Part shown: positions 39,901-53,165 of the stretch, in pieces
How positions within the stretch are numbered: the stretch's first letter is position 1
Layout: each line of letters starts with the position of its first letter
NCBI GenBank assembly: GCA_024734555.1
Contig: JANPWX010000106.1
Coordinates: 1,969,004 to 2,033,003 of the forward strand
Direction: 5' to 3'
DNA: 64,000 bases
Origin: Trochalopteron elliotii
Taxonomy: Eukaryota; Chordata; Aves; Passeriformes; Leiothrichidae
Position numbers and translations under genes: made by a program
Notes under the pieces: model-generated
What the model was told of the DNA's origin: nothing
Databases searched by the model: none
The model's input: only the letters and a program-made list of their open reading frames with translations

Positions 39901-41062
39901 AACTTCAAAAAGTATTTGATGAAACAGAATCAATTTTCTTTAGCTGCATTTCATTTCCTTCTATTCTAATACTTTCTCCTTTAGACTTTCTTCTCTGACT
40001 TCGTGTTGTTGGTCTAGTGAGTTTAATAAAACCCACTGAAAAGCCTATGGCTGCTCCACAGTCTGCTCAAGCAAGTGGGAATCTTCTTTACTCTCAGCAA
40101 ATCTGAGGCCAAGCCCTTTGATAGCCTTAACCAGACTGTTTGTTTTTCTGGGTTTTTTTTTTTTTTGCATTATGGTTGTTTCTCAAACACTCACAATGTT
40201 CAGCTTATTTACACATCTTTGCACATGTCAGCACTTTGCTGTCGGTGGGAATTCTGTATCTCAGCACTGCTAACTTCCATCCAGGTTACTTGCCTGGGAT
40301 TTTAAAAGTTGGGGGAAGGAAGGATCCTGCCCAGAGAGATGCAAGGGAAGCCCAGCAAACAGGAACAAGGTAATTAGGTGCGTTCAGATTGCTAAAGGTC
40401 ACAGTAAATGACTTGTCTCTGAAATACGTGGGTGATTTCATCCTAGTGAATGCCCAGACTGGTGGTGTAAAGTACAAAAGGCAGACAACAACCAGCCTTT
40501 TACAGCCTGATGAGAAAAAGGGTAGGAGAGGAGGGAATTTCAACAGGCAAATGGCACGGCTTTAGATAATTGAAAGCACCTCTCAGTATCTTTCGTTTGG
40601 AAAATTGTCTGAATGGTCTGGCTCAGTGTCTTAACAGATTTTGGGCTCTGGAAATCCCACTGCTGTGTGCTGCAGAAAAAGAGAGATGTTCATTTCTAAC
40701 TGTCTTGTCTGAAAGAACATGGAATATTCTGGAAAAAGCACTGGACAAAACGGAAATTTTTTGTCAATTACTATTTAAACATTTGTTCAGCCTCCTTCCT
40801 GCTCTCCTGATAATTGTTTCCTATTTAGACAAATTAATTAAAAAGCAATTGCGCTATTTTACACGTGTTACTTTTCTACTGCACATCTGAAAAACTGCAA
40901 AATGAAGGCACTTGAGCCTGGACTTAGACACCCAAAATTCCACCTGATTCTCCACACCTCATGTTTCCAGTTAGAGAGGTGTCTTTGCAGATCCAGCAAT
41001 CAGGAGCCAAAAAACCCAAAGCCATCAGACTGGAGGCCTCTGTGCAAGAAACTTGTTCCAAA
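30900..41062 (-). other. CDH4: CDH4 intron 2, segment 4
   Basis: About 10 kb of unique intronic DNA without a recognised repeat or exon. Two stretches look like candidate conserved noncoding elements: 30.96-31.17 kb (TTAATTATTGG and CTAATTGGCTTAGC words) and 32.56-32.70 kb (ATTAATAATTGC, ATTGTTAG and GACGTCAC). A small CpG cluster, GACGCGCCCGG, lies at 34811-34821. A 14-bp T run lies at 40153-40166. The longest open frame is 153 codons (39106-39567, plus) and has no recognisable motif. Confidence 0.65.
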
Positions 41063-41120
41063 AACATAGAAGCACAGAAGAGATTGAATTGGAAGGAATC
41101 TTATAAACACTTCTAATCTC
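41063..41120 (-). mobile_element. CR1 LINE, degenerate 3' terminus
   Basis: ACATAGAAGCACAGAAGAGA followed by TTGAATTGGAAGGAATCTTA resembles the reverse complement of the CR1 end (ATCATAGAATCACAGAATGG, then GGTTGGAAGGGACCTTAAAG). The similarity fades after about 41120. Orientation would be minus. It is short and diverged, so the assignment is tentative. Confidence 0.5.
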
Positions 41121-44100
41121 TGAGGGGCTGGGTCAGCCAAAGGGTTCTTGAGCTGAGGCATCACTTCCATACATGGTTTCAGTCAACACTAGTTCACTGA
41201 CTGGATTTAGAGCCAGGTTGCCGATGATTTATGTCATAAAAAGGGATAGCAGCTTCCTAAAAATACATGTATCTATCCATAATTTGATCCAGAACTTCCC
41301 TGTGGAATTGACAGTGCTCAGTCCTTCATCTGAGTCAAAGAAGGTTTTACACTAAACAGTTGTAAAATACAGCTTTAGTAAAGTCTCTTGTTGAAAAAAA
41401 ACCCCTTAAAAATGGAACTTCTGCTACGAGGTATAGACGTCTGAACTAGATAAGGAAGGGTTTTCTGTGTGCTGAGGGAAGTGTCTGATCTGCACTTACC
41501 AGAAAACATGAAGGACTGTAATCCAGCCCTGGAAGGGTTCCGAGCTCACAAAGGGCTGAAGATGAAGTATTGGTACCACAAACCCTGAAGTTCTGTGCCT
41601 TCAGAAAGCCAAAACCCTGTGGATGCTTTTCACTAAGAACTGGGCTCAATTCCACACCAGATCATGTCTGTTTTGCACATGTTCATCCTTAAACACCAGG
41701 ACACCAGCTGGAAAAGCCAGACACCTCCAGGGCAAGAGGTTCGGGTGCCTGCACAGAGCAGGAACCACAGCAGCTCCAGGGATGTGCCAGAGCCAGGAAC
41801 CAGCACACACTGTCTGCTTGGAGAACACTGGGAACACCTCACCTGATCAACAGGGACACAACCAGGGTGACATTTCAGCTGCTCAAGACAATGGCCAAGA
41901 TTTGACCAGAGCATCAGTGTCAAAGAGAAACACAAAGTAAACATGTGACAAAGAGAAAAACAAGAATACCAAATCCTATGAAGTCATCTGCGAAGCCTTT
42001 CAGGAACAATTCAGATTCCAGAGTCAAGGCAATGTGTGCTAGCCTGGCTCAGTCATCCCAAGGAAGGTGAATCATTGTAATTCCTGTTCAAGGCAAAACA
42101 ATTTCAAACTCACTTTCTGTCAGACACCTGAGCACAAGTGGTCTTATTTCCAACAGCAGCAAGCACCAAGGCTCTCAAAAAGATGAATGGGAGCTGTGAT
42201 TGCTCACCACTGTTGACAATCAGGTGGCTTGTGGTTAAGTGTCTACATCTGCAAAAGAAACAGCTGGCTCACAGGCTTCATTTTCAGTGCAAGTGCAAGC
42301 TGGGGTGTCGGAGTGCAGACAACAGCCTCAACGCCTTCCTTGCAAAGCCTTGCAGCCTCCAGCAAAAAAATACTAAAAGCCTTGCACGGGTAATGCCCCT
42401 ATTTGCAATTTGCAGTTGTACCTTCCTAAATATTTTAAAGGTTTGACATCAGCTGTAGGCACAGGTACCCAAGGAACGTCCCACGGGATCCCGGCACTAG
42501 GCAGCTCTGTGCTTGCACTGCAGGGGATGGGAATGCTGCTGACTGAGGGCCATTTGCTGTGCAGGATGGAGAAGAAGCTAAAAAAATTCTTTAAATAAAT
42601 TCTTTTAAGTTGGATCCATTAGGCTGGAGCTTGCTTAGGCTGTATATTTTCACTGTATTTGAGGTGGGGCTGTGAGCTGTTAGATAGGCTTAATAAATCT
42701 TCCCCCCCCCCACCATTTAGTCCATTTATTTTAAGAATCAGCTGCTCAGTAAAATACAGAGAAGGATCACTTCTCCCCAGGAAAACAGAATCAGCATTCC
42801 TTGCTCTGAGATCCTGTCCTTCACGCACAGAAAGAGTGCCCATAAATCCAGAATGGTGGATCTGAGGAGCTGAAATAGGATATATTTGGATGCCTTCCAC
42901 ACACTGCAGCTATATTTCATAACCACTTGCAGCACTCACTAAATTTTGACATGGCTGCTCTTGAAAACACACTTTTCATGGGGGGAATAATTAACTGTGC
43001 ACCTTCTACCCACTCAAGAGGTATCAGGCTGAGTGCATTATGAGCAAGATGTGAAATCTGTTGCTACTGCACTGGAACTCTTATGGAAAGAGAGTTTAAA
43101 GTTCTAGGCATGATGGCAATTCAGAAATATTCTAAAACAGAACCTGGACCCCTTCTTTGCATTCCCACTGAGATCTCAGTTACCATGTTATCCCCCTGAT
43201 CAGTGTCAATGTCTCTGCTTCTTAACCATTCAAATGAGCAAGAATTGTGTGAACAGGGAATGTCGTGACATCTAAATCAAGTTAAAGAAGAAGGATACAA
43301 AAATTTCTCTTTTAAAGGTCTTGTTTCTTGGGGAAAAAATAATCATTTCATCACCTACAGCACAACACACTGATTCAAAGCCTGACCTGAAGGAAAGTGA
43401 GAAAGAAGAAAGTGAATATAGAGAGGGGTGTCAGCTGCTATACCTAGGAGAGAAGGGATTCAAGTAATGAAAGGAAATTGGGGCTGAACATTGAGATGGA
43501 GGAGAAATTTGTCATAGGGGAGCTTCTTAATGCAGCACATCACTTGAATGCATGCTTTTTACCTTATGGAAAGATTTACAATCTCTGAATGTGTGTACTA
43601 GGTGCTTGACTTCCTCTGGCTTTTGAAAAGAATTAGATGCTCTGTCCTCTACGCCTTTGGAAGTTTTCTCCTCAGACCCTAACTAATCCTTATTCACTTC
43701 ACTTGGTCCATTTCCAGGCTGAAAATTAAGCACTCAAGTGCTTTGCATAGGATTATGGCAAGGCTGAAGTTCCACCATGTGAAACATTTCAAAGGACCAG
43801 CATCCTGATAAAGGCACTGGGGTGCCCAACCAATCCTGCTCTGCAGGGCAGCCTGGAAAGAGCAATCCAGCCTTTCTTCTCCATTTCTGCTTCTTCCACC
43901 CCAAAATCCCAAATTGTTATGTAATGACAAACGCCATAGTTTGAAAACAGAGCTGCGGCTTCTGTGAAAATTGAAGTTTTTCCTAAAGGGAGGATTTTTA
44001 TGCTTTAAGTACAACAGACATTCATGTAACCATGAACCCCATTTTAATTTTTCTTTTTGCCTCATCAAGTACTTACTGAGCAGAAGGTACTACCTGTGAT

Positions 44101-46628
44101 AAATGCTACCTGTCAAGACTTTACTTTGATCACGCTTCAAGAAGGAAGGATTTCCAAATCATTTGCTAGGAAATTTTTAATTCTTAAGTGGGTTGTTTGT
44201 TTGCCTCAAAGGAAGCACTAACCTATTTTACATTGTCAAAAATCTATTTTTAAACAAAATTTTCCTTTGTACTTTAAACATTCCCTAAAAATACTTCTTA
44301 GGCTCAATTAAAATGAAGTAGATGTTTAAGCTACTGTCTGATTCAGCAGCTCTGTCACTGTGCTTATCCACTGCCTATGGAAGGATCAAATCTGGCCAAT
44401 GGTTCTGTTCACCTGAATTAGGGTATTGAGTTAATACTGTCATTTGTCATGGCACTGAAGTCCCTCTAACTGTGTCAAATCACAAACAGGAGAGATTCCT
44501 CGGCCCTCCTGAAATTCTTTTAGAAGTCACAAGCAGAGCACAAGTATTACAGCCCTCTCACTAGCCCTTCCTATGGTTTATATTCACTGTCAAAAATAAA
44601 AGTAGGAGGCTTGGTGTGGGAGGTGGTTTAAAAGGTCACCTCTATAGCTTATAGAAAGGATTTGCTGTGCTTCACTAAGCCCCCGACACTGTACTTCAAT
44701 TTTCCCAGTTAAATTTGACTTTGCAGGACGGGGCGGGAGGGGGCGATTTACACAGCGCGGTCAGCACAAAGCACAGCCCGATGCATCACAGGTGAGCAGT
44801 GCCAGCACAGCCCTGGGCTTGGCTCTGCAAGGGACAGCTCTGCAGGGGAGAAAACAGAGCCAGCCTGTTTTCCTTGCAGAACGAAAGATTTGGAAGTGCA
44901 TTGATACCCTGAGCTGCCATGCTGTGACTGGGAGCCTCTTCACGGAACAAGGCAAAAAAAAAAATGCTGTTATAAACTAAACATCACCAGTGAACAGAGG
45001 GATCTGAGCACAAATATTGCACTAGGATTTTAATCAGCAGCAGGAGTAATGGACACTTTGCTTTTTGCATTTGGAGGATGTTCTTTTCCACTCCCTCATC
45101 TCCTGTCTAAGGGAATTACTCACAAGAAACACAAGAGCTAGACCCCTTTGTTTTGCACTTGCTGTTCTTAAACTCAAGGATTTCATTAAAATCCTTTCAC
45201 GTTAAAAAATGGAAAATCTTTTGAGGAAGGGAAAAAAAAATAAAGCTTTTTTCCACATTTTATTTACAGACACTGCTAAGCCTCCTTAAGCTACTTTTGC
45301 CTTGCTGTCTCATACCCCGACAAAGCAGATGTGAAGAAGGCAGATATATAACAGTACAGCACACACAGCAGGGCTGCCAACTGTCAATAAATTTATGAAC
45401 AGTTTGGAGATCTACAGGAGTTTTCTGGAAATTCTTATTCTTTCAGTAAAATCTGGCAAGCTCTCCTTGATCTTGGCAAAGAAAAAAAAATAAAATTACG
45501 ATTTGGGAACATTCTGGTCTACTTACACCTGAAAAAAAACCCTCACACAAAACATAATCCTGATGTTGCTGGATCAGATCAATTCTGCATGGAGCTCTCT
45601 TTCAAATTCCTCTGATGTTGGAATGGATAAGAGTTGCTGATGTTTAAAAGCAATTGGCAAATGAATTCTGCAGGATACTGAAAACTGAGCAACAGAACGT
45701 GAATGAAGTTTTGCTCACCATTAAAACAGAAATACTTTGTTTCTGAAATAACTTACTGACAGTGGAGTTTTAAAAATAACCACCCAGGATTACTTTTATG
45801 ACTAATCCCATGGGATAGTTCCCTTTCTGCCCCCAAACTGGGTAGGTTGTTATTCAAATGCTAATCGGCATCAACAGCTACAAGCTTCATTTTCACTGAT
45901 CAACTTGAATGTGCAAGATCTGTGCTTCCAAATGTACTGAAACTGTTCTGCATAACTGCCTTAATATGCATGAAATTACAGGGGCATCCTACAAATTAGT
46001 CATCGTGTGCTTTGTACTCACACCTGTTCCTGTGTCTGCAACCTGCCAATGGCTCTGGTGGGTCCAGTGGGCAAAACCCCACACCTGGACACCCAAACCA
46101 CTCCAAACCTGGGGCAGGGGTAATTACAGAGCTCAGCTCACGATCCAAAGTCATTTAACACACCAGGGCCCAAATCCTACACTCAGGTTTAGCCCCTTTT
46201 CCAGCTTTATGGATTGCCAAGGTTTTATTTAGGGAAGTGCAGCAAGAACGTTACTGGAGAGGAGCCTTGCCTACACATTTTTATTGTAACCGAGTTGAAT
46301 TTATTCCAGCTGGCTTTCTGCAAGTGCAAATAGGGCAGCCAAAGATTCTACATTCAAGACTAAGCAGAATTTGAAAGGCAGAAAGTGTGTCTGCCTACAA
46401 CAGCATCTCGTGAGGTCCCACATCTCTTGCTGTGGTTGAAAAAATAATGAAGAATCTATAAAATGTCCATTCTTCCCAGCAGCTTTCCTTGTCCTACAGC
46501 TAGAAGAAAAGATTTTTCAGGCTCATGCTATCTGTCAGGCTTCATAACCATTTTGAACACTCATTTAACAGTTAACCATGTCTTATCCATGCTGTTTCTA
46601 TCAGCTACTTTAATCAGAAATTTATGTT
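41121..46628 (-). other. CDH4: CDH4 intron 2, segment 5
   Basis: Unique intronic DNA. It contains a 10-C homopolymer at 42702-42711 and a GC-box cluster at 44.73 kb. It also has several A-rich runs near 45.23 and 45.48 kb. A CKAFS-like word on the minus strand near 42.37 kb was checked as a possible exon 2 and does not continue as cadherin. No exon is recognised. Confidence 0.65.
44726..44798 (+). promoter_or_regulatory. GC-box cluster with first-exon-like ATG and splice donor
   Basis: Two GC-box-like words (GGGGCGGG at 44730-44737 and GGGGGCG at 44739-44745) lie in a roughly 60-bp stretch with about six CpGs, inside otherwise CpG-poor intron. On the plus strand an ATG at 44781 is followed 11 bp later by ACAG|GTGAGC (GT at 44792-44793), a near-ideal donor. 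This could be a minor promoter and first exon of a transcript antisense to CDH4. No TATA box or downstream acceptor was identified, so it is an inference. Confidence 0.2.
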
Positions 46629-46734
46629 CAAGGCCAGGAGCACCCTGGTCTAGTGGGAGGTGTCCCTGCCCATGAAGGGGGTTGGACTAGATCATCTCTA
46701 AGGTCCACTCCAACCCAAAAAATTCTATGATTTT
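46629..46734 (+). mobile_element. CR1 LINE, 3' terminus
   Basis: This is a clear avian CR1 3' end in plus orientation: CAAGGCCAGGAGCACCCTGG, TCTAGTGGGAGGTGTCCCTG, CCCATGAAGGGGGTTGGACT, AGATCATCTCTAAGGTCCAC, TCCAACCC, then the terminal ATTCTATGATTTTA. Severe 5' truncation leaves about 105 bp. Close agreement with the consensus suggests it is younger than the other short copies in the window. Confidence 0.94.
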
Positions 46735-48397
46735 ATCAGGGACTTAATAAAATCAAACTAAGGAACTGAGGCAGTGCCTTCATCTTCTTCCCTTTTTTGT
46801 CTTGGGTAATGGTAAACATGAGCCTTTCATAACTGTCTACTTGTATTATTATCGAAATGTGTTTAAAACAGGTAAATTTGAATAGAACAAGTGAAATTAA
46901 CTGCAACATTTCCTAGAATCCTGCATGTTCTCACCTTAGCTGCGGAGGGAAGCAGAGAGAGAAAGAGCAGACATACAAATCCAGACAATCATTCTGGTGG
47001 TGAAAAAAAATTGCCCTGTATAAAACTGAGATTAAGCAAATTTCTGCAATTGCTGAATGACTTGGGAACTCTATTCACTTTAATGTACTATGAGCTGCCA
47101 TTCTCATCTTTATACAAAGACACTCAGTTTCTCAAAAGCAGCTTGCAAAAAAAGGATTCAACATTTTCTGTAATTTCTGTATGTACTTTTCTCCTGCAAA
47201 ATGATACTGCTACAGACCTCTTGGATCTCCCTCTTTTCTGTTTGTGTGTATTATTTATGGGGAGCACTGGCTTCAACCTTTGCATTTAGGCAAACACTTG
47301 CTATTATAAAATATTATTGTGACCTTTTTTGAGTTCCTAACACTGTGGTTTTTTTCTGCATTGGAAACTCAGAAAATGCCCTGAAGCCTTTTCCTTGGTC
47401 CATGAAATTTGTTTCAGATTTGAGGGGTAATGATTCGAAAATCTCCATTTTGTTCTCTCCCTTTGTCAGCACCGTTTTGGCAGTCTCAGATAACATCTGG
47501 GCACAGGGAAGTGCAGTACCACGGCAGCAGCACGTTTAACTGGCCTGCAAGGGCTTGGATGGCAACTTGAGTCCTGTCCAGGTGCATGGTCCTGGAGGGA
47601 CACTGGTGTTGGCACATCCTAAAGGGGGATGTGATCCCACACTGGGAGTGCTGAACTTGCTCTTTAGGCAGATCCCTTTGAACTCTGCACTTCCCAGTGC
47701 CACACAGAGCATTATGGATGATTTCACACCACACCCATGAGATGCTGGGAGCTCGGCGATGCCTTTTGCCCCTTTGTGCACCTGAACAGGCACAGCCCTC
47801 ACAGCAGCTCCTCGTGCTGGGGAGCCCCCAAATCCCTGTCCTGCCACCAGCACAGCACCCCCAGCTCTGGCCCTTCCTGGTGGGCTCAGGATGGAGGCAC
47901 AGCTCCAGCTCCCAGGCCATGCCCCAGGGGCATCCCGGGGGAAGCAGCAGCTCCGGAGCCGTTCTGCAGGCGGTTGTACCCACGACAGGAACACTTTCAG
48001 CTCCAGTGACTCTCTCACACTGCAGCAGGGACAAGATGACAAATCTGATTATATTAACGTCCATCCTTTCACCCAGCTCTTCGGAATTTACAAGTTCACC
48101 GTATGCTTTAATGGAAGAACAACCTGCCTTTTTTTTTAGGTAACTATTGTTTCAGTTTTAATGGATTCAGCCCTTCCATGCGTGCAGTGCCATGTACACC
48201 CAGCAGTCAGCTCCTGTATATTCATGGACAGCAATCCTCTTGGCAAAACCCTGAGCTCTGTGCCCAGTGTCACTCAGGCAGCAGTTAAGGGATGTTTGCA
48301 AATGGGTCTCCCCACTTCAGGGGCATTTGTAGCCAAATTTTAAAAGATGCTCAGATGTCTTTTTACTGATTGTGTCCAATTAACATCAGAAGTCTAC

Positions 48398-48455
48398 ACA
48401 TATAAATAAACACAGGGAAAGAGAAAGAAATATATACATATAGAAAGAGATATAG
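48398..48455. repeat. AT/purine low-complexity tract
   Basis: ATATAAATAAA, then GGGAAAGAGAAAGAAATATA and TACATATAGAAAGAGATATA: interleaved GAAA and TA units without a single clean period. Confidence 0.7.
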
Positions 48456-51112
48456 CTTCTCTAATCTATTTTGCCACCTCCCAATTTAACTATATTCCAC
48501 TGCATCAGATTTCTAATTTATTATTATTTTTTAAAAATTTCAGAGAAGATGCATTATTCACTTCGCCAGCGAGAGAAAATCCACACCAGGTACTGCAAAG
48601 AGCTACTTAGTGGAACTGTATGTGATTTGTAGGTAACTCACATTAAACTGTATTTCCCATTCCACTGTGTGGTACAGAACAAAAGAGGTGCCAGCAAAAA
48701 TAACAACAGAACATCTGCATGGAGAATCTGTGTTTATGGGGCAATAAGGCACATTCTCCCCACAAAGCACTTATGGAAATGTAGGTGACCTAAATCCAGG
48801 GTGACTCTTTGACACCACTATGTCAATGGGACCTTGCCACCGAACAGGACAAAAGACTAATTTCTGAATTTCTCTCCCAACTACACTGAATAAAAGCCCA
48901 CAATATACACCAGAAGGAAGGGTGGTGGAGTGGTTTTTCTTTCTTCATATTTTTAGGAGGGGAAAATTACAGATCTAGACTATTTTTTTTTTTCTCCTGG
49001 TATGTGGGTGTCAGGACATAGCAGCTTTTTCTGCACCTCATGTAATATGATTTTGCTTGTGTTTCCCTCACACTGTAACAAAAAGCAAAGCTTCCATAAG
49101 TGCAAAGTCCCATTATGTTTTGTATTACATTCAGAAGTGGCCTGGAGGAAATGAAAGACTTTATTCTGCAGAAGGGACAGATTTCCACTCCTCAGCCTCA
49201 GTGTTCACACACCTGCACCTGTGTTCCCACATCCAATGACACCAACCTGTGGAGGAACCCCAAAATATGCAGAAAAAGCTGCAGAAACTGTGTGCCATAC
49301 TAATCCAGGAGGAAATTCTGGGCCGTGTAGGTGTGAGGCTATTTAAAGGATTGCCAAAAATGTCAAAACGTTAGCAGGCTTCTTCTTGCACCTGCAAAGT
49401 GAGGGTTTGCAAATACCCAGGTGTCAGCACATGTGGAGGCAGAGTTGAGGCACAGGTACATTCTGAGCTGGGGTAAACACTGACTTTTTATTCCTCTCCT
49501 TATATGAAGGCAGAAAAAGGTATCTTATGAAAAGGATTTGATAGACACCCAAAGAACAGAAGAGAGAAGTAAAAAAAAAAATCCAGAGCAGCCTTCCCAG
49601 CACGAACAGCAAAGCCCTCAGCCACTCCAACAAATTTTCTCTGAGGAATATTTGGTCTAGAAAAGCAAATGAGAGACATCCACCCCCGGGTGGGTGGCAC
49701 CCACCCCCTCACATCCACACTGGGGACTCTCTGCAGAGGAATTCCTGGTTCTTTCTGTCTCCCTGGAGAGAAGGGGGAAGAAAGGAGGATCCCAGTGGGG
49801 ACGTGAGCAGGAATATTGCCATCAGCCCCCTCACATCCCTGGCAGAAATGAGCCCACGTGCCTGTAAGAGCTCAGGAATGCCCATGGCTGCCCCCAGCTG
49901 CAGCAGAAGTTTCCAGAAAACCCTGTGAGCGCCATCAGAGCAACAATCACTGCAAGACTGGAGTGGGATTGTTTCTGTTTTTTTTTTTTTTCCTGCAGAT
50001 GACTCTTTTCCTCACACTGCTTTCATCAAATATATAAAGATCAAATAAAGCCCCTAATTACAGTACGTGTATACATGCTGGCTCACACTTAACTAATCCC
50101 CATATTAACGAGTGCAGGATTTTAATGTCTTAATTCAAAGAATTCAAGTCTTTGGAGAGCTTTTCTAAAACACCAGCAGTTGAGGTGCCTGATGTTCTTC
50201 CTCCTGAGATTCTGTCACTTAGAAGATATGTATAGAAATGCTCCTTCCCAAAACAAGGCCCCAAATGAAATTTCTGCCCCTAAAACCATCCTTCGTAATT
50301 TGCATGTCGTCAAACACTTTCCATTTTCTGTCAATTTAAATGTTATTTACAGTACAATGATGCCTGGTTTTAATTTAATATTTAAAGAAATGCATTCTAA
50401 CACACAAATGCTCAGTGCCTGCAACAGGAGGAAGTAACCTTGCTATAGATGATTGTGTCCTGCTTTGATATGGAGTTTATTTCAATGATAAAATAACCAA
50501 AGGAATGTGTTTAGCCATGTTTCCTCATATATAATTAAGGGCTGTATCTAACTTGCATGAAAACTCATCAAATGAAACTCTTTAGGCAGGAACTAAGGTG
50601 TGTAATTGGTCTAAATGAAGTTTGCAAGTTGCATCCTGTCAGAACTTCTTCCCTTTGCCAACTGAGCCCCTCTAGTCCCCTGCACGTGTGCCACCTTTGC
50701 CAGGACATGTCGGAAGGGAGTCTTCTGGATGGAGAAAAAGGTCAGTTCCTGTAAGACAGATAAGTAAGAGGAATAAACTCCCCTATGCTTGAATATTAAT
50801 TACTTATATGAGAATAATAAACATGTCCCATGAGTCTAAACGATCCACTCATGTTTCTAAATGAGCTATCCATAGAGATTATTCCCACAGAAACTTGTGA
50901 AGACCTAATCTTGCTGTTGCTGAAGTCAACAGCAATATCTCTATAAACCTCATTATGCTCTGAATTTGTCAGACCCATAATAAAATATTACAGTCTTTTC
51001 ATTGCAGGATAGCATTTCTCAAACTCCAAACTCACTTGTCAGTTTCTCCAAGCTATGGATACCCAAATCCATCCTTCCAGAAATGATGATTTCATCAGTT
51101 CTTTTCAAAATG

Positions 51113-51126
51113 CACACACACACACA
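51113..51126. repeat. Short (CA)7 microsatellite
   Basis: Seven uninterrupted CA units follow TG. Confidence 0.85.
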
Positions 51127-53165
51127 TAAAAATGTTATTTCAAGCAACTGATTTTGGAGGTGCTCTATCCAAGCCAACGCCCTGTGCTAATCCATATGGG
51201 TACATTTTCAAAACAGCTACCAGTGCACAGGAGAATTTCCAAATTAATTCCTCGTAGTGAAATTCACAAAGGTGCTGTCTCCCTTAAACCAGTGTGGCTG
51301 CAAAATGAATAACACTTAAAACCTAAATGGTGCCACACATTCCCAAGTTCACCACTGCTCTGCTTGCTGGAGCTGTGTAGATAATTAAAAGCCACTCTAA
51401 GTTACATAAGAAGATTATTTTTTTAGGAAACAGTACTTTAAAAGCTTCGCTTTGCTTCCCCAGCACTTAGCTATTTGTTTTGTTTCTTAGAAATGTTTTA
51501 TTTTAATAAATGCAGTTTTATATGGATTCCACTGCTTTAATGTAAAACACATGAATATGAATGTGCAGTATTTACAGGAGATTTCCCCCCTGCATGCTGC
51601 TCTATTTTGTCATATTGTCTGCAGTAGATATGTGATTTTTATTTTCCCTTTAGCAGTGAGGTAATTTGCCCATGTTATTTGCTCTGTGGGCATCCTCATA
51701 ACACATTTTGAATTTATTTGGTGATGTCTCTTGAAAGCACTGTGAATCCAAGACATGCCGAATCAAACTAATGAAGTAATCCCTGCACTAACAAACCCTC
51801 CCTGCCTCAGCTCTGTTAGAAGCAAAGAGGACATGAGACTGATAGACAAATATTAAAGATATAATTCTTTTGGACTTGGTCCACATGTTCACAAGATAAT
51901 GAGACCTTAACAAAGACACAGAGACTCATAGGGAATATTAGATCTGACATTTCATTTGAGGTGAAAATCGCCAGTCCTCCTAATGACATCTTTTCTTACC
52001 AGGTACAAGGAAAAAAAAGGACTGAACTGTAAAAACTTGCTTTTTACACAGCCCTGATTTTGATCTTACCATGCCAATCTTCACTGAAGAATTTTAAAGT
52101 GAATACAGTGAAGAGCTGGCAAGAAAAAAAAAAAGAAAAAGCAAGCTGCTGGTAGCTAAGAATTCCTTTAATTTTAAGAGCCATGAAACAACCTTACTGA
52201 TACCCCCATTATTCCCTAATTTGTGGCTGGCTCAGGCCCCTAAGATTTAAAATGTTTTACAGGAAGCAGAGAGGTTGAATGCCAAGTGAGAATGTGCCTT
52301 CTCCAAGTCAACGCTATTTATCTCGAAATACTGAGGGGGTTAAAACCAGTTTACATCAACCCAGACATTTCCATTCCTCAAGTTGCATCTTCAGCTCAGT
52401 CTGTGACCTTACAATGCGATGTGTCAAAAAGAAGAGGCATCTGAATCTTTTATTCCAGCTGTAGTACTGCATCCTGCATACATTTATCCGTTTTGTTTAT
52501 GCTCCGATGTCACATCCCATTCCACATTGGTCACTCAAACACAGCTGCCAAAAGTTATTTTCATTAAAGCCTTTCAATGTGTTGGGAGGGGAAGGAGGTT
52601 AGGTTCTGAGATGTCTTCTTTTTTGTTTGCTTGCATTTTGCTGGGGTTTCTTTTAGAAGAGAAGAGAAAATACCAAGAATAGAGAAGAAAGGAAAAGCTT
52701 CCCAGACAATACCTCAGAACAAGGGAATGCCATGGCAGATATTCACCCCAGGAAGATAAAAGAGACATTTAAGCAAAAAGTTCCATTTCACCTATGTTTT
52801 CTTAGCAAGAGATGCCAAGAACTGTAAAGCAGTAATAACAGTAACTTCACTAACTCTGAAGCTTTATCCCAGTAAAAGCAAGGGTCCCCCACTGTAAATG
52901 GTGTAGAAAAAGGTGGTGAGATGTCCTCAAAGCTGGATCTGTTCCCCATCCATAACCAGACTATGGCAATTAGCCCTTAGGGTCTTCACAGAGCTCCAAA
53001 ATCATTCTTGAGGCTTCATCTCCAAAATCACTATGCACAGCTCAGTCACAGTGATAACAATGTGTTTAATTTTAGTCATTTAGTTAATAGATCTTCAATT
53101 ATGGGACATGTTCTTTCTTCTCCTCACCCTTTCAGGCAAATTGCAAAACCTGGGCAGGCCTATGA

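Larger units (their letters stand above)
46735..53165 (-). other. CDH4: CDH4 intron 2, segment 6
   Basis: Unique intronic DNA with a GC-richer island at about 47.49-48.06 kb, in which three or more frames on both strands stay open for 100-190 codons without a recognisable motif. It has an A/T-purine tract at 48.4 kb and a short (CA)n at 51.11 kb. The AT-rich stretch at 50.03-50.12 kb (CCCCTAATTACAG, ATATTAACGAG) looks like possible conserved noncoding DNA. No exon is recognised. Confidence 0.65.

Noticed and set aside
42360..42395. Minus-strand CKAFS peptide resembling CKAGFSE of cadherin exon 2
   Set aside because: It lacks the Gly and continues as SIFLLE instead of the expected DDYTALISQ stretch; a chance match.
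47486..48064. 192-codon minus-strand open frame as a protein-coding gene
   Set aside because: Other frames on both strands are also open, composition is Cys/Gly/Arg/Pro-rich as expected from GC content, and no motif or splice structure is apparent.
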